The notes under the pieces: model-generated
The model's input: only the letters and a program-made list of their open reading frames with translations
Database searches by the model: none
Told to the model about the DNA's origin: nothing
Position numbers and translations under genes: made by a program
Source: Glycine soja
Taxonomy: Eukaryota; Streptophyta; Magnoliopsida; Fabales; Fabaceae
NCBI RefSeq assembly: GCF_004193775.1
Contig: NC_041020.1
Location: 50,199,097-50,263,096 of the forward strand
DNA: 64,000 nucleotides
Reading direction: 5' to 3'
Shown: piece by piece, positions 12,301-26,121 of the stretch
Layout: each line of letters opens with the position of its first letter
Position numbering within the stretch: the stretch's first letter is position 1

Positions 12301-13682
12301 CATCTTTATTCCTAGAGAGAAATAAATATGTATTCATCAATGATTAGTCTACAAACTTTTGGGGCTGCTAATGTTGTTAGGCATATACGTTTGTCAAGAT
12401 GCATTCAACAGGGTACATTGGAGAAATAAATTTTTGATTATGAATTGACTAGTCAATAAAAGAGTGGTGTTTTTATTCTTCCTAGTTATCAGACCATAGG
12501 ATGGATCTATTAGAAATTTATAAGTCTATGATATTAGTAAATACAATGCATAAAAATGTCATGTTTTAGTGCTTTGCACTGAAGAAGAGGGATAAAAAAA
12601 AGAAAAGAAACTAATAAAATGGAATGAGATACGTATCCTTACCGTCGTTTGTAGATGTCAAATGAATATGTGCCAAAGATTCTGTTATGAACGCTATGAA
12701 GGACCAAGATAAGAGACACCACAATTGCAACTCACACCAGCAGAGGCAAATCACAGAAACCACAGATACGAATCACAGGCAAAGGAGGGTGGTGAACAAA
12801 CCTCAATATCTGAAGGATTACGTATAACAGCTTGGCTAAGGGAATGCTGACGTGGCAGGAAGATATTGGCTCCTGAAGATTACCTTGTCTGCTATTTTGT
12901 AATTCTGTTATGATCTAATCCTTTTTCTGTTATGCCCTGTATTCAGAATCAATAGGAAAAGCTGTTAGCACTAAAGCTCTATATAAAGAAATGTGTAATG
13001 AAAATCAGCAGACTGAATAAAATCATCTTTTCTTATCTTTGCTTTGGAGAGACCTAGCTCTCGAATCTAGGAATCCTCTGGCCAATTCTTTGGCCATAAC
13101 AGATTCAAATTGAATTCTAACACTAATAATATTCTATATTCCCTCTACAATTGGTATTTAAAACTTCAACTTTTATGACTAGTGTGCCCATCAAATTATT
13201 ATACTTAATGAAATGCATTCCACTGTGACAGGTGTATGATATCACACCATTTTTGGATGAGCATCCAGGAGGTGATGAAGTTTTGCTGACGTCAACAGGT
13301 AATCAATTTCTCTTTGTTGGCTGGTTCATATTATCCGTCTGTAGGTCGGGCAAGCAGAAGTAGTAACTGGAAAGGAGTGGACTAAGAAACTCAGCCATGT
13401 ATTTTTATAGGGAAGGATGCCACCATTGATTTTGAAGATGTGGGCCACAGTGATTCTGCTATAGAAATGATGGAAAAATACTTCATTGGGAAGGTTGACA
13501 CTTCCACTCTTCCACCCAAAGTTAGCCATAGTCTGCCACAACCTACACAAACACATGGCGCTGGCAATCAATCTTCTGGATTTGTTGTAAAGATCTTGCA
13601 ATTCCTGTTGCCATTGTTGATACTGGGCCTCGCATTTGCCCTGCAGTATTATGGCCAAAAGAAGCATGCTAGCACCTCATGA
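9359..13682 (+). CDS. CB5: Cytochrome b5, ER tail-anchored
   Basis: Three exons, 9359-9445, 13232-13298 and 13411-13682, give 141 residues. The joins (phase 0, then phase 1) are clean GT-AG and restore the family fold. The protein is a small haem electron carrier that normally supplies electrons to fatty-acid desaturases, hydroxylases and P450s at the ER. Visible support: [10 protein letters not shown] at the N-terminus, [17 protein letters not shown], the first haem ligand in HPGG (His40), [13 protein letters not shown], and the second ligand in DVGHS (His64). A Pro-rich linker follows, then a C-terminal hydrophobic anchor (about 109-131, rich in Leu) and a basic tail QKKHASTS facing the cytosol. 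Intron 1 is 3.8 kb and filled with transposon remnants; intron 2 is 112 bases. All diagnostic residues are present, so the gene looks functional. Confidence 0.93.
10050..10590 (-). mobile_element. Degenerate Copia pol, RT to RNase H C-terminus
   Basis: Reading the minus strand, 10578-10351 contains a Copia reverse-transcriptase segment: [20 protein letters not shown], then a degraded catalytic stretch [14 protein letters not shown] where functional elements have YVDD-V-I-GN. Further on, 10230-10160 reads [19 protein letters not shown], the typical end of Copia RNase H, followed by a KLGVL-like tail and a purine-rich tract resembling a polypurine tract. Internal stops and the altered YVDD show it is dead. 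It lies antisense in intron 1 of the cytochrome b5 gene. Confidence 0.75.
10714..10920 (-). mobile_element. LINE reverse-transcriptase tail fragment
   Basis: The minus strand encodes [20 protein letters not shown], which resembles the conserved FKYLGS-I-Q segment after the LINE RT domain. A GMFYRT motif follows, seemingly after an internal deletion, and then unrelated residues. It sits between two Copia fragments, so it is either a nested insertion or a rearrangement. Too short to place in a family. Confidence 0.5.
11072..11272 (-). mobile_element. Copia gag-pol protease fragment
   Basis: The minus strand reads [10 protein letters not shown], then [20 protein letters not shown] and [13 protein letters not shown]. 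This matches the Copia aspartic protease region, with DSSA replacing the active DSGA. It lies on the same strand as, and 5' of, the RT remnant at 10050-10590, so both probably come from one decayed element. The open stretch at 11292-11501 may be its gag end but is not recognisable. Confidence 0.7.
12683..13101. mobile_element. Solo LTR with 5-bp target-site duplication
   Basis: The 419-bp element starts TGTTATG and ends CATAACA, a perfect 7-bp terminal inverted repeat with the LTR-type TG...CA ends. GATTC directly flanks it on both sides (12678-12682 and 13102-13106). Inside are a TATA-like CTCTATATAAAG near 12978 and AATAAA near 13017, as expected for an LTR promoter and polyadenylation site. 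No internal retroelement sequence is present, so this is a solo LTR left by recombination between two LTRs. It lies in intron 1 of the cytochrome b5 gene, about 130 bases before exon 2. Confidence 0.85.
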
Positions 13683-16600
13683 AAGAGGAAGTTGAGCTAG
13701 AGCCGAAGTTTCAGTAGGTTTCTTAATTCATTGCCTACTTCAATGCAGTATCAAAGTGGTAATAGACTTTAGTCAATGTTGTGTCTCTGTGTCATTAAAA
13801 TTCGTTACCCCACCCCACACCATGCAGGCCCTTGATGCTTTGTGGTGTCTTTGCTCAGTCATGCTAGCTGTTCATTTAGACAAATGATTTTTGATTTAAT
13901 CTCTCATGTTTGAATATTTTGAAATGGATTTTATTAAATCAATTGATTGATCCCTATGTTTTTTGGTCAATGATCTGGTGATTTTTCTTATTCATTTTTT
14001 TTTCTTGAGATCATGTAGGATTTAGAACAACAGGGTTGAAAGGAAGCCTTCTGATGAATAATGTTATTTTTTTTCCTCTCTTTTTTCACACATCACTTCT
14101 CACGCGTCTGTTTCACTGCACTCTTCCTTTCTGGTTTTTCCGTACTCCCTCACCTATGGTTTCACTTTCATTGCACTCCTCTCGGTTTTCTTTTCAAAAA
14201 CACCTTATGAAAACAAGGAAATCATACAACACAAAATTGATCAACTCACTCAACGGCTAACATGTCAATATGACCGAAAAGTAAAACAAATCTAATCAAA
14301 AGTTACTACAATATGTTAACTTACTCCCCACCTTAAATTCCATAAATTAAATTTCAGCCCTTACACTCAAAGCTCAACTCGTTGCACAATGCTTCACCTG
14401 TAGTGCTCTTCATCATCACAACACATCAGTTTTTACTTCTTGCAGCCATCGCAACTCCTCATAGATGGGGAGTGCAGTGTAACTAGAGCGAGGAGTGATG
14501 TTTACAAAAGTTGAGAAAATAAGATTATTTAAGTAATTTTACATAGAAAATTAATTAAAAGAAAAGGACAGTGTATTTAGTAAATGGAGGTGTTAATAGA
14601 AAATGCTCTGAATGCGGTGTTAGTGTTAGCGTTCGTTCTCTCAGCCCGAGCTAACTGTTAGTTGCGCTGCGCCTGTTCTTCGGCTGTTGCTTCCTGCACC
14701 TCCAAGTTACTTCCTTCATCCTTTCCGAGATATTTTTTTTACCTTTCGGATTGGACATTTCTTGAAGTCAAAATCTGTAATAATTGCGGAATGTATTTTT
14801 ATATTCTGGAAGCCAAAAAAGAGGTGCAGAAAGTAACTTAGTCCTACTCAATTCACACAATACTGCTTCCATCAAAAGCAGATACCCGGTGTCTATGAAA
14901 AAAATTGATATGTTACAAGTTAATTTAAGTTATTTAGATTCAATCAAATATTATCATTTTATTTAATTATTTTGGAACTAAAATTGTGTTAGAAACAGTT
15001 GAAAGATACTACTATGAGCTAAGAGAATCCTAAAACTTCTCTCAATGTATTGTCCCAATACCATAACCATTCGTCCATTTTGAAGTATGGATACTTTTGC
15101 TGCATATCGTCAGGAAAAAGGAAAAACAAATGCTGTTACGGATTTGAAGTGTGTCTATGACTCTATATATACCTGTTATTAACATAGCTTCGAACTCTCT
15201 TTCTCTTTATTTATTTTTTTCTGACTGGGTAAGACTGGGTATATACTTGTATTATCAGGAGGAAAAAAAATGAAAAAGAGGAAAAGAGGTTGAAGCTGTG
15301 CTAATGGTGTGTAACCAAAGCCATAAGAAAAAAATAACAACTTTCTAAAACTGGGGAAAAAAACATATATCATTCTTGATAATATATTGTTTGCATTTGC
15401 ATCTTTGGATTTAGATCCTTTCATGTTAGCAAGTAACAAAGCTAAAATGCTTATACAAATAATGGTTGGTCTATGGGACTTAATTTGAGTTATTTATTTA
15501 TTTATTATTATATCTACTGTATGCATAATATTTGCCATATAATTAAATTGCTTTGATGAATACAATTTATGTTGTGCCTCTCACATCCGATGCTTTGTAC
15601 ACGTTCGAAGCAAAGCATAAACAAATAGAAACAAAGGACTTCTCCTTACATGGAGCCAAACAAGCTCCAAGATTTCGTCTCCAAAACGAATGGATTTGAT
15701 AACCTGAAAATCCTGAAAGATTTCTTTCTCGAACTGTCCTAGTAAAACCACGCTAGTGAAAAGGATTGGTTTTAGTTTCCATTGTCATTAGTCAAGTGAC
15801 ATTTTAAAATTAGGCGTAGGACTACATAATTCTTATCTCCAGTTTCTGAAAGAAATGGAGTGGTTTGGTCCCCAGATATAGATATAGATGCAAAATACTT
15901 GTCAAAGCTCAATTTCGGATTTGGTCCCCGCTTCATGCATATCCATGAGAATATGTCCCATTTAGGTGATAACATCGTTGGACCACTCTTTCTTTTGGAG
16001 CTAGAGGACAATTTTAACCAGACTCAAATTCCTTTTAGCCCAAATAAATGAGTAGTTGCAACCCACAACCCACGAATGAATTTGTTCCCTTTGTTTTGTA
16101 TTTAAATTAATAAAAATTATTGTCTCCACTTTATACACTTGAAATAATTGTACGTCTACCCTCTGAATACAACCTCACAATTTTCACTTTTGTTATATAT
16201 ATATATGATCTATTTTTTTTGGGACAGGAAAAGGATATAGAGTCGTGTTTTACTTGTGTCTTCATCTTTGGGTAAGATTTTTTTTCACGTAATCAAACAG
16301 AGGGAAAAACCTTTACTAAAAGATTTAATGATACATTATTATATTACTTAATAAATTTAACATCTGGCTTTTAAAAAAATTCACTCATAATCAAATGTAT
16401 TAAATATAGTGTTAAACTGTTAATATGTAATAAGAATTTATCTCAAATTGATTGAGTATGATGCATGAATTCTTATAAATTATCTGTCTTTAATATCTAT
16501 GGGTAAAAAAAATTATTAATATGAATGACTAAAAAAAATGTTCATATGAAATTAAAAAATAATGTAAATTTACACTATTTTATACATAAAAAAATAATTA

Positions 16601-19600
16601 AGAATCACACTTAAATATTATCTAAATGTGTTTTTGACTTAATAAATTTTTAGTTTCCCTAAAATGTGTTTTTTGATCTTCTATTTTTTTCATTTTGATA
16701 TTTTTTTATTATTTTAGTGATGATTACCACACAGTCTTTATAAAATTGTAAATTTTATAAGGGTTTCTCTTATATAGAAAAGATTTTCATTCTTGATGTG
16801 AGAGACTAATTAAGAAAAAAAAAAATAGAAACACAAAAAAAAAAGATGTAGTTTTATAAGTCCTAAAAACTTATTCAAACCTTTGATTTTCACAACCATA
16901 TATACGATTGATTTTATACTTTTGTATCTATATAGCATTAACATTCATTGTATGCAAAAAAGTATTTGTGGATAGTGATCTATATAATTATTCTTTAAAT
17001 AATCAATAGACTTTTCTGCAAACATACATGAACAAGGAAGGCGATACAATCCACATGAAATGGGATTGAAAGAGAAGGGAAGACAATCTTTAAAAGCAAT
17101 AGAAAAGCATGATCTATCAGTCCACTACTTAACCTCGACAGGCTATGATGTTAATTATAAATCATTGAAAGAAATAAATATCTCACAGTTAAATCTCATA
17201 ATCTAAACCATGTGTTTGTCTTCACGTCTTTTTTTTTTTAATCTTCGGTATTCATTGTTTGTAAGAAGTGTTCATAGATAGAGTTTACATAATTATTGTT
17301 TAAAGGACAAGTAAGGCTATACAATCCACGAGAAATGAGACTCATTAGTAGCTTAAGTTAGAGAATTTAAATATATAGCGAAATTCAATTTTCTTGTTAT
17401 ATACTTTTATTTGTTTCTTGGAATGTCAAGCAGTCAAACAATTAGATTTACTTGAAATATAAATTTGGTTTGGTTTGTGGAATCGTGGTTTCATAGGAAG
17501 TTCAAAAGCACGCAATATTTACTTTACTTTATATAACAATTAGATTTACTTGATAGTTGATATACTTCTTGCATGTTTTCTAAATGTCATAATTACGGAG
17601 ACGAGTAATGTAAACCTACTTTTTGTATTGCTGCATTTGCATGGTTTTATACGGCTATTTTCAATGGCACGCCCATTTTCGGTTATGATGAGTATTAGTA
17701 AATATCAATAATTCTGCTCATGAATGTAAATATAGTCCTAAAGATGGAAAAGACAATTAGTCTCTCTGCTTGGTCGGGTTTTGCTAGGTTCCTCTTGCGT
17801 GTGAAAAAACAACTTCTAGCAGAAGTGGACCCTCTTGAATCAACTGGACCCAAATTATTGCACGAAAGGGCGTTGCTAAGAACTTAATTGGTCGATTTGT
17901 TTTCATTAATTGTGTCTCAAATCTGCGAGATTCTGGGGATATGCCACATTAATTGGTTGGGGGGTTAATCAGATAAGATGCCACGAATAATCAACTTCAC
18001 CGAACAGACACACTAAGGAAAGTAGTAAAGTTGGCATTGGACGGTTATGTCAAAATCAGAAAAGGGAACTTTGGTACGGTCCATCTTGATCATAATATAT
18101 ATCTTTCTGGTTAATAAAATATCTCTGTGTTCATTATGCAACAGAAAAGTGCACAAATGAAACCTTTATTATTGATGAACCTCCAGAATGCCTAGTTTTA
18201 TCAGGAAATCACGTCATTACATTAATGTATTATAACTGTACATAGTCTAATTGTTAAATTCTAAAACAAATTTTGTTCATCTTCTTATATATAACTTTGT
18301 GATCATAATACATATACTTGCCTAGTCGTTTGTTTGCTCTTGGATAACCACCCAAAGGACTTGACAGTTGATCCAAATGAAATATTTGTATTGTTTCAAT
18401 GTGACAACCCCACAGAAAGAACGTTAATCTGATCTTTCGAAGCCTCCGTTAGACACAAACTTATTCATTTATTTATTTTCTGACTAAGCTACTGTCATTA
18501 AATTAAAACAGAACAGCTACCACACATATAGTTATCATATATATCCAAACAGGCACTAAGCATCTTTCGAGAGCTAGGAGTAATCAGATTGAAATAGACT
18601 TGAAATCAGTGGTATATCAAAACCCTATTTAGTTTAAGCTGCTTTTCCTTCTCCTTCTTCAAACAAGGGAAGTCACCATTTTGTTCCTTGTGCTTGGATT
18701 TCCTTTCGGGTCAGTGTCTCTGTCTATAGTGAAGTATAGGGCAATCCTTAACTAATGGAGATCAAGGGTGATCTTAAGGTTTTTTAATTGATGTATTTAC
18801 CTTAAAGTGTATTTGGATGAGAGAATTTAAAATTATGAGAAATTTTATGATGATGATAAAGAAAATATGCGAATTTTTTGAAAGGTTCCTCTATCAAAAA
18901 GAAAATTTCAATTTTTTACCTTTTAAAAGAAATTAAAATTTTATATTTTTAGTTATTTAAACAATGAATTTTAGATTAAAAAATTTAAATTTTTTGATAA
19001 ACTTCTTTTCTGGGTTAAAATTTTTTATTCAAAGGAACTCTTAATTCAAAGGAACTCTTAATGAATATTGTTTGCAATTTTCAAATTCACCAAGAGGAAA
19101 GCCCTAATTGTCTGTTAGATCATTGTCGTGGGCTCCATGTGTATTGTGTTCCTTTCAACCATCTTCATAACATGATCCCAATATAAGCACGGTACTCGTA
19201 AAGTTTGATGTCAGGGTTTACTCAAATTTAACAAATAAATACTTGCAATACTTTTTTTCAACACATTCGTTATTTATTATTGAAAATACAATACTATAAC
19301 GGATTCCACATCAATTTCCGGGTGTTAGAGTTTCTCATTTTAAATACAATACTATTGAAAACTCTGAAGTGAACCAGATTAGTCAAAAGATATGATCAAT
19401 TGAAACAATTGGCTATGGATATTAAAGATGTCTCGTTAGCAATTAGTTTTGCACATAATATTATGCATACATTTGTGGCAGATACATTTTATTAATCTGG
19501 ACTGAAAATTAATTAAGCAGCCTTCTTCTGAATATTGCAAGATGGTTTTGATTATATTTCAGGCTCAAAAACCAGTTATGAAAACAATGGGCAGGGTAGA

Positions 19601-19735
19601 CTGGTGCAGGCAAAACAAAACATAACTTGATATTTTCAATTATTCGAAGCAGAAATTAGAGGAAGCTACCAATGAAAAGGACTACTTCTTACTTAATACA
19701 TCCTGTAGAGTCATATATCTATCTCTCTCTCTCTT

Positions 19736-19766
<31 letters not shown>

Positions 19767-22700
19767 GTTAAATTTAAATACAAGTATATTTAATTAATTT
19801 ATCTTATTCAATATTATCATTCGTAAAAGGTTCTTCATTTAATTTTATTTTTATTTTTAATGACACTTTTTATTCATGATTTTAAATTTCAATAAATAAT
19901 ATTTTAGAAATAATTTTATTTATTATTTGAAATTAATAAAATTAAATAATATTAATCAATTTTATTAAAATTAATTATTTTTTATTTATACATGAGTAAT
20001 GAAAAAATATAAAACATAATTAATTAATTGTTATACAAATGATGACGCTAGCTAATAGGACTCTTTTTTCAGCTGATGATCTAGTTGTTGCAAAAGCCTA
20101 GTCAAGGTTTAAATAAAAGATGATGTGACAGCCCATCAATTATAAGCAAATTTATGTTCGTCTCAAGTGTGACTGTACAACAGTATATGTGTTTATTATT
20201 TCGGAGGAAAACGATAAAAAGTAGGAAAACCAACTTTACGAAATAGTACAAATTAGGTTGTTATAATATACTAACTTTATTGATAACTGAATTTTGTTCC
20301 AACTAATCCATGTATATATGATCATGCTCACCCACCCTAATCGGTTAAACTAGCAATTCGTGACTTTTGTGTATTGATGGCTCCATACGAAACAGCAACT
20401 TTGTTATTTCAAGTATATATGTGTATATGCATATATAAAGGAAAGGAAATGATAGTGATAAGTGTTTAACCGTCTTTGATCAAGCTTTCTTTATAAACCA
20501 ATTCAACCGAGAGAATTCAAAGTTTGAGATTCTTGTCAACAAAACATGAAAAAATCATTACATACCCAATTCATGGTATATTGGGGGTGAGTAAACGGGG
20601 AATATTTTTATCAATAAAAAGAGAAAAACTAAGCCAGACACAAGCACAACAAAACCATCAGTATCTTTATCTATGTCCTTCACAGAATTGGCGCTGTCCA
20701 TTGCAATATTCATGTTGTTTCCAAAAAAGTTAGGACATATTATTTAATGGGGCGGGGCCCAGTTAAGCATAAGCGTGTCTGTTTTGATGAACTATATAGA
20801 TTTTTACTTTTTATTTTTAATCTGTAGGACTTTCTGTTAGTAATTAAGGAACAGTAAACTCTTTTGTGGTCGTGCTAGACTCTTCTAGTGAGTCGGATTT
20901 CTTCACGAATGGTGCTGCTTGCTGCTGTTCTTCCGGTGGCTCCAAACAGCTGAATGTAGGGTTAGATACATATACTTCAATGCTAAAGTCTGAATTTCTT
21001 CCAATAAAGTAATATTAGCAAAATAGGATAAGGGTAATAGTGTACCACAGGAAAAATTATTATATTGTTTGGTCTAGAAACATTATCAACTCCACCAATC
21101 TCGATCAATATAATATATAATTGAGTAAAGATTAATTGAGATCATAAACATGTGATACTTGGATCATTACATTAATTTCTCATATCACAAACACGAGAAT
21201 TGCAACCAAGTTTAACGAATTTTTGTTTGAAATAGAATTTGACAATATGTTCCACAATAACAAAAAATTAATTACCTCTTGTTATTAAGATGACCAAAGG
21301 AAAAATAAGAAGAAATTTAACTTCATCAAAATATGATAGTTGAACTGGAAAAAATAACACTGTAATTGCAAAATGTCAATACCAAGAATCGAATCTTACA
21401 TTAATTTTTGAAATAAATGTTTCCTCTAATATTCAGACAACTGAGAAAAAGAAAAGAGGAAAGAAAGTCTTTGTATAGAGAAGTCTTTGACTTCCATGGT
21501 CATAACCAAAGAATATACGAAATTTGGTGAAAATGTCCTTGGTGGTCATCATCTATATACCCTTTTACCTATCATACCATGATGATAGTAACCATTTTCA
21601 CTGGGGGCAAAGCCGCTTTGCATAAAATTTATATCATATTGTCGAAACAGAAAAACAAATTCAGAGGAAGTATGGTAATAAATAGAAACATTCCATTATG
21701 TAGTCGCTAAACTTGTGCAAGATTGAAGATTGTAGTACCTTTTTATTATAAAAAAAACACATACAATCAATCCCAAGTTAGGTCAAGTGGTTAAAGGAAT
21801 TTATTCCAAACATGTCATGTGGATGGTGAGATCAATAGTAGCAGACTAATCTGTACTTGTCACCATTCATTTTCTTGAACTGAAAAAGAATAGAGATGAT
21901 GGTGGTCCAATTTATGAAAAGGAAAGAGCTTACAATATAGACCGTCATAGGTGGAAGGAGGACAAGGAGAAATTAAAGCCCATCAAGTGTGTAATGGAGA
22001 TGTCATTGCGCGTAAGAGTGCCTATGAACTAGAAAGACGAGGGAACCATGTACTTTGTGGAGATCAGATATGGCCAAAGGGTTTTGGCTGTGACTGCGTA
22101 GTGCCAATTATAGGTCCTACGTAATAGCTATGGGACCATCTCTGCTCAACCGGACTTCGTCTTGAGAAAAATGTTTAATCACACCCAAATGCAACTAAGT
22201 GAGAAAATATGATTAGTGATTGCTAGATAGGTGCAGCCTAATTAATATGGTGGTCGCTACAACAGACCCTAATGGCGGTGTAAATTTAAATCACATGAAT
22301 GCTCACAATGCATCCGCAACAAACTTACAAGTTACAACCAAAATGCAATAAGACCATACAGAACCTAAACATGATTCTATATCATTTTCTCGTAAAAAAA
22401 GTGGTCGAATGGGTGTGCTCATGTGAGATGTTAAGGAGTGTAAACGCCATCTTAGAACATCTTTTTCTTAATGAATACAATTTAAATAACTTATTTTGAA
22501 TTATTTATCTTTTTTTAATTAATTCCTATAATATCATATCATAATTAAATAACTTATATTTTATTTTAATAGTATCATTTTAAGTCATTCTTAAATAATA
22601 ATAAAATATTTTTTTAAACAGAAGCAGTTATTACTTATACAAACTACCAACGTAACACATAAATTTCCTCCAACTAAGCAAATATATATTGAATATAAAC

Positions 22701-23601
22701 ATAAGTAATCATTAATTATACAAGCAACCAACATAACATGTAAATCATTGCTGATATTTAGTACTTTTTTTCTTTTCTTTTGTTTATATATTATTCTTTT
22801 AAATTTACTTTTTTTTACAGATCTTTTTATTGCCCCTCCACCAATCTAACATTTTCCGTCAATGAAGGGCTCAGATTCGTAACTGATAACATTTGGCATC
22901 ATTTCAATCTTTTCCATTTTCTAACTGGGACATGAAAGGATTTAGCATCTAGGTATTTTATATTCAGAATTCTGATTGCATATGTCTTGGCTGAATAAAG
23001 GGTACGGACTATATTCTTACCTTTACCATGTTGATGAGCGTCAATTCTCCCGGTTTTGGAGGTTAGCTGCACATTATTTATTTTTCTTCGCTGGTTGTAT
23101 TGTTTTTCTTTTTTATTCTGAAGAGGGGGGAATTATGATCAAGTTATTTCTAAACCAGCTTACATATGATTCTAAATAATTGACATTAACATGATTATAA
23201 TTTTGTAATTATTCCAGAATTTAGTGATTACCTACTTAAAATAATTATTTTTTAATAACATGAAACTGATTTATTTATTTTTGACTGTATAACGCGAAAC
23301 TGATGGAAACATGGAAGTCAACTAAAAACGTATTAAGTTTATTTACACTGGCAACAGTACTTTTTTTGTAATAAGAAGACAAGCTGAGAAGACTTAATAC
23401 TTGACCACTAAAAAAAAAAAAGAGAGCCTAACCCATCCCTTCCACCATATTACCATTGTGTGGCTGCACACCTGCCACCAACCACCAACCTACATGCAGC
23501 AACATGCATAATCTTTACTTTACTTTCTTGTCTGTTTTATTTCTATATATTTCATTTTCTTTTTTTCTTGTTCCCTTTTTAATAAAAGCTTCAACTCTCT
23601 C
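13683..23601. other. Ten-kilobase gene-poor AT-rich region
   Basis: Apart from the cytochrome b5 3' UTR (about 13683-14000) I find no exon chain or recognisable protein. Short open frames (for example 14036-14260, 15772-16051, 20524-20733, 22976-23179) have no family resemblance. A TA/CT simple repeat lies at about 19720-19760. Near 18800-19075 an AT-rich block ends with an 18-base unit (ATTCAAAGGAACTCTTA) repeated twice, possibly a MITE remnant. The last ~300 bases lie downstream of the minus-strand P450 gene. Confidence 0.4.
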
Positions 23602-25371
23602 TTATCCACGCCTGGGGCGCACTTTGACGGTGAGAGGGTTAGCCATTTCACTAGAGAGCTTCAGCACCTCCGTCAGATCAACACCCTTCTCATCAGACGG
23701 TACCCATTCGAACTCATGCAAGAGCGACGCCACCCAAAAGTTCACCGTAGCCCATCCAAGAGTCTTCCCTGGGCACGCTCTCCTACCCGACCCAAATGGA
23801 GCAAGTCTTGGATCCGACCCGAGTATCGAAAATTCGGCATCTCCACCCGCAGTGACAAACCTCTCGGGCATAAATTCGAGTGGGTCCTTCCACACGTGTG
23901 GGTCCCTGCAAATAGCCCACATGTTGACCATAGCAGTGGTCCCCGCAGGTACGTGATACCCATCAATGGTCGTATCATTGATGGACAAGCGGGCCCATGA
24001 TAGAAGTGGGCCCGGCGGGTGCAGCCGCAGCACCTCCTTCACCACCGCTGGTAGGTACGTCATCACTGCCACGTCATCCTCTGCGACGGCGCGTGCTTTT
24101 CCGACAACTGCATCTAGCTCCTCTTGAACTTTGGACTGCACATGAGGATGAAGCGCCATCCTCGCGAGTATCCACTCTATCAAAACCGCTACCGTGTCCG
24201 TTCCTCTGAATATCATTTCCTGAAAAAAACAAAATAAAATTGCACAAATGAAAAAACATTTTAGTGCCACCTCCACTCACCACTTCCGCTTTCTCAATTA
24301 TTCTCATTAACATTTTTCCCTCCCACACTTGGACCAATGGAATTATTCTCAAAATTAAGCGTGTCACACTAGAGTAACAAAATGCCATTACACTAGGATA
24401 AAATTGATTGAACTTACCCAAAGTACAGCGATCATGTCGGAGTCTGATAATTGATCAGGTTCCGGGAGAGAGAGCAAGACGTCAACAAAATCACGATTGG
24501 TTTCGGTTTTACTAGCTCGGTGTTCAGCGATGATTGTGCCGACGAAACGGTTCACCATGGGGACGAGGTTGGAGCACCTGAACCGGATATTTTGGGCGTC
24601 GAAATGTGCAAGAAAAGGAAGGTGGTCGGCCCAATTAAACAGGCCCAACAGGTCATAACCTTGGTCCACTAATATTCCAAGGTCTTCCATTCCGCTGTTT
24701 GGGTCGTGCAGCTTATACTCTTGTCCAAACACGGAGCACATCATGTTACTGAGCGAAGCCTTTTTCAGCACTTGGCGAACACGTAAGCTGCGGTGGCGCT
24801 TGTTATTTAGGATGTGAACCATTTGGGCGGCGATTTGAGAGCGTTGGAGCTCAGAGGCTTTTATCTGGCGGGGGCAGAAGAAGTGATTAGAGGCGATTCT
24901 CCTGAGGCTTCGCCAGTAAACTCCGTAAGAGGCGAAGCCGATGGCGCGGTTAAACATGAGGCTGTATGCGGATTCTTTGACGGGACGATCGGCGAAGACG
25001 GAGCTGTTGAGAATCTCCTTGGCCACGTCGGGGTGGCACGTGACGATGACACGTGTGTCGCCGAGACTAAAGGCCATGAGGCGCTTGGCTCTGCATGTGG
25101 CGGCCGCGGCTGCGATACGGTGATGGGCCAGGGAAATCATGAGGCCCATGCTTCCAATAAGAGGGAAGCCTTTGGGACCGGGAATGATTGAAAGGGGGGG
25201 AGAGTAGGTGTAGTACTTGCCCCAGGCAGGACCACCGGGGTGTGACCAGTAATAGAAAGTCATGGTTAACCAGAGTGAGCCCATGATCAAAAGGACCCAT
25301 GCAAGGTTTTCTTGGGTGCATTTCGAGGTCAGGGCTATTATCCAGAGGTTGTCGTCAATGTGGCTTGTCAT
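23602..25371 (-). CDS. CYP78A: Cytochrome P450, CYP78A subfamily
   Basis: Exon 1 is 25371-24418 and exon 2 is 24219-23602, separated by a 198-bp phase-0 GT-AG intron; the product is 523 residues, normal for CYP78A. Visible landmarks: N-terminal membrane anchor (about 20-45), Pro-rich hinge with [14 protein letters not shown]-helix oxygen-binding FRGTDT (322-327), K-helix ExxR (E380-R383, in [11 protein letters not shown]), FMPERF (434-439) and the haem loop [11 protein letters not shown] with Cys467. The FRGTDT helix and the [14 protein letters not shown] loop point to CYP78A, the KLUH group of ER monooxygenases that promote organ and seed size through an unidentified mobile signal. Which CYP78A paralogue this is cannot be told by eye. 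A TATA box lies about 55 bases upstream. No lesions are seen. Confidence 0.93.
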
Positions 25372-25425
25372 GGTGGGAGGGATAGTGCTTCAGTGAGTGC
25401 CAAATATTGCACAGGTTGCTTTGGC

Positions 25426-25433
25426 TATTTATA
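25426..25433 (-). promoter_or_regulatory. TATA box (TATAAATA) of the CYP78A gene
   Basis: Read on the minus strand, a perfect TATAAATA lies about 55 bases before ATG 25371. That gives a short leader of some 25-30 bases. Confidence 0.65.
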
Positions 25434-26059
25434 GAGCAAGTGAGGACTGGTCCGTCACCAAAAAACAAAGACAAAGAATCAATAACTGTTACGGTTATGT
25501 GTGCTTTCTCATTCCTACGCACTCAACCTACACTGCATAACGCAATATAACCAAAACTAATTCTTTTACACCCTACTTTTCTCATAACTCCTTTTTAAAT
25601 TTAGCAATCATATATAAACATTTACTTATTTTAAATACTTTATAGTATTTTTTATTTTTTTATCACATCATAAATCTTATAATATTTATATTTTTTTTTC
25701 TTGTTTTAATTTCTCTTGATATCTTATAATATGATGAACATCCATAAAGCATTTTTCTTTTAAATTATCTTGGAAAACCAATAATTACTCATTAAGGACA
25801 ATAAGTAACTTATCATTTCTGAATATATTCGGCACTTACTGTACAGGTCTATAAAATAAGTTTTAGTGATCAACAAATAATATACCTTACACTTAATGTC
25901 GTCGTTGTCAAGAAAAAAAAACGTTACACTCATAAATAATATCGTTTTTTAAAAAGTAAATAAGGCATGTGCGTACCAATAGTTTAAGAGAATTTTATGC
26001 TGTAATTAAATAAAAAATTAATTAGAACTAATGATAAATTGATTAACTCAATGGCTATC

Positions 26060-26061
<2 letters not shown>

Positions 26062-26120
<59 letters not shown>
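26062..26120. repeat. (TA)n microsatellite
   Basis: Nearly uninterrupted TA dinucleotides with two single-base breaks. The open frame across it (Ile-Tyr repeats) is meaningless. Confidence 0.9.

Positions 26121-26121
<1 letters not shown>

Noticed and set aside
15772..16051. Overlapping open frames of 63-79 codons on both strands
   Set aside because: No recognised domain, no splice partners and no promoter; possibly part of an old repeat, but unsupported.
21770..21880. Possible SINE or tRNA-like start (AGGTCAAGTGGTTAAAGG)
   Set aside because: Only a loose A-box-like match; no B box, A-tail or target duplication could be established.
23456..25191. Several plus-strand frames across the CYP78A gene
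   Set aside because: All are antisense to well-supported P450 exons, whose GC-richness removes stop codons.
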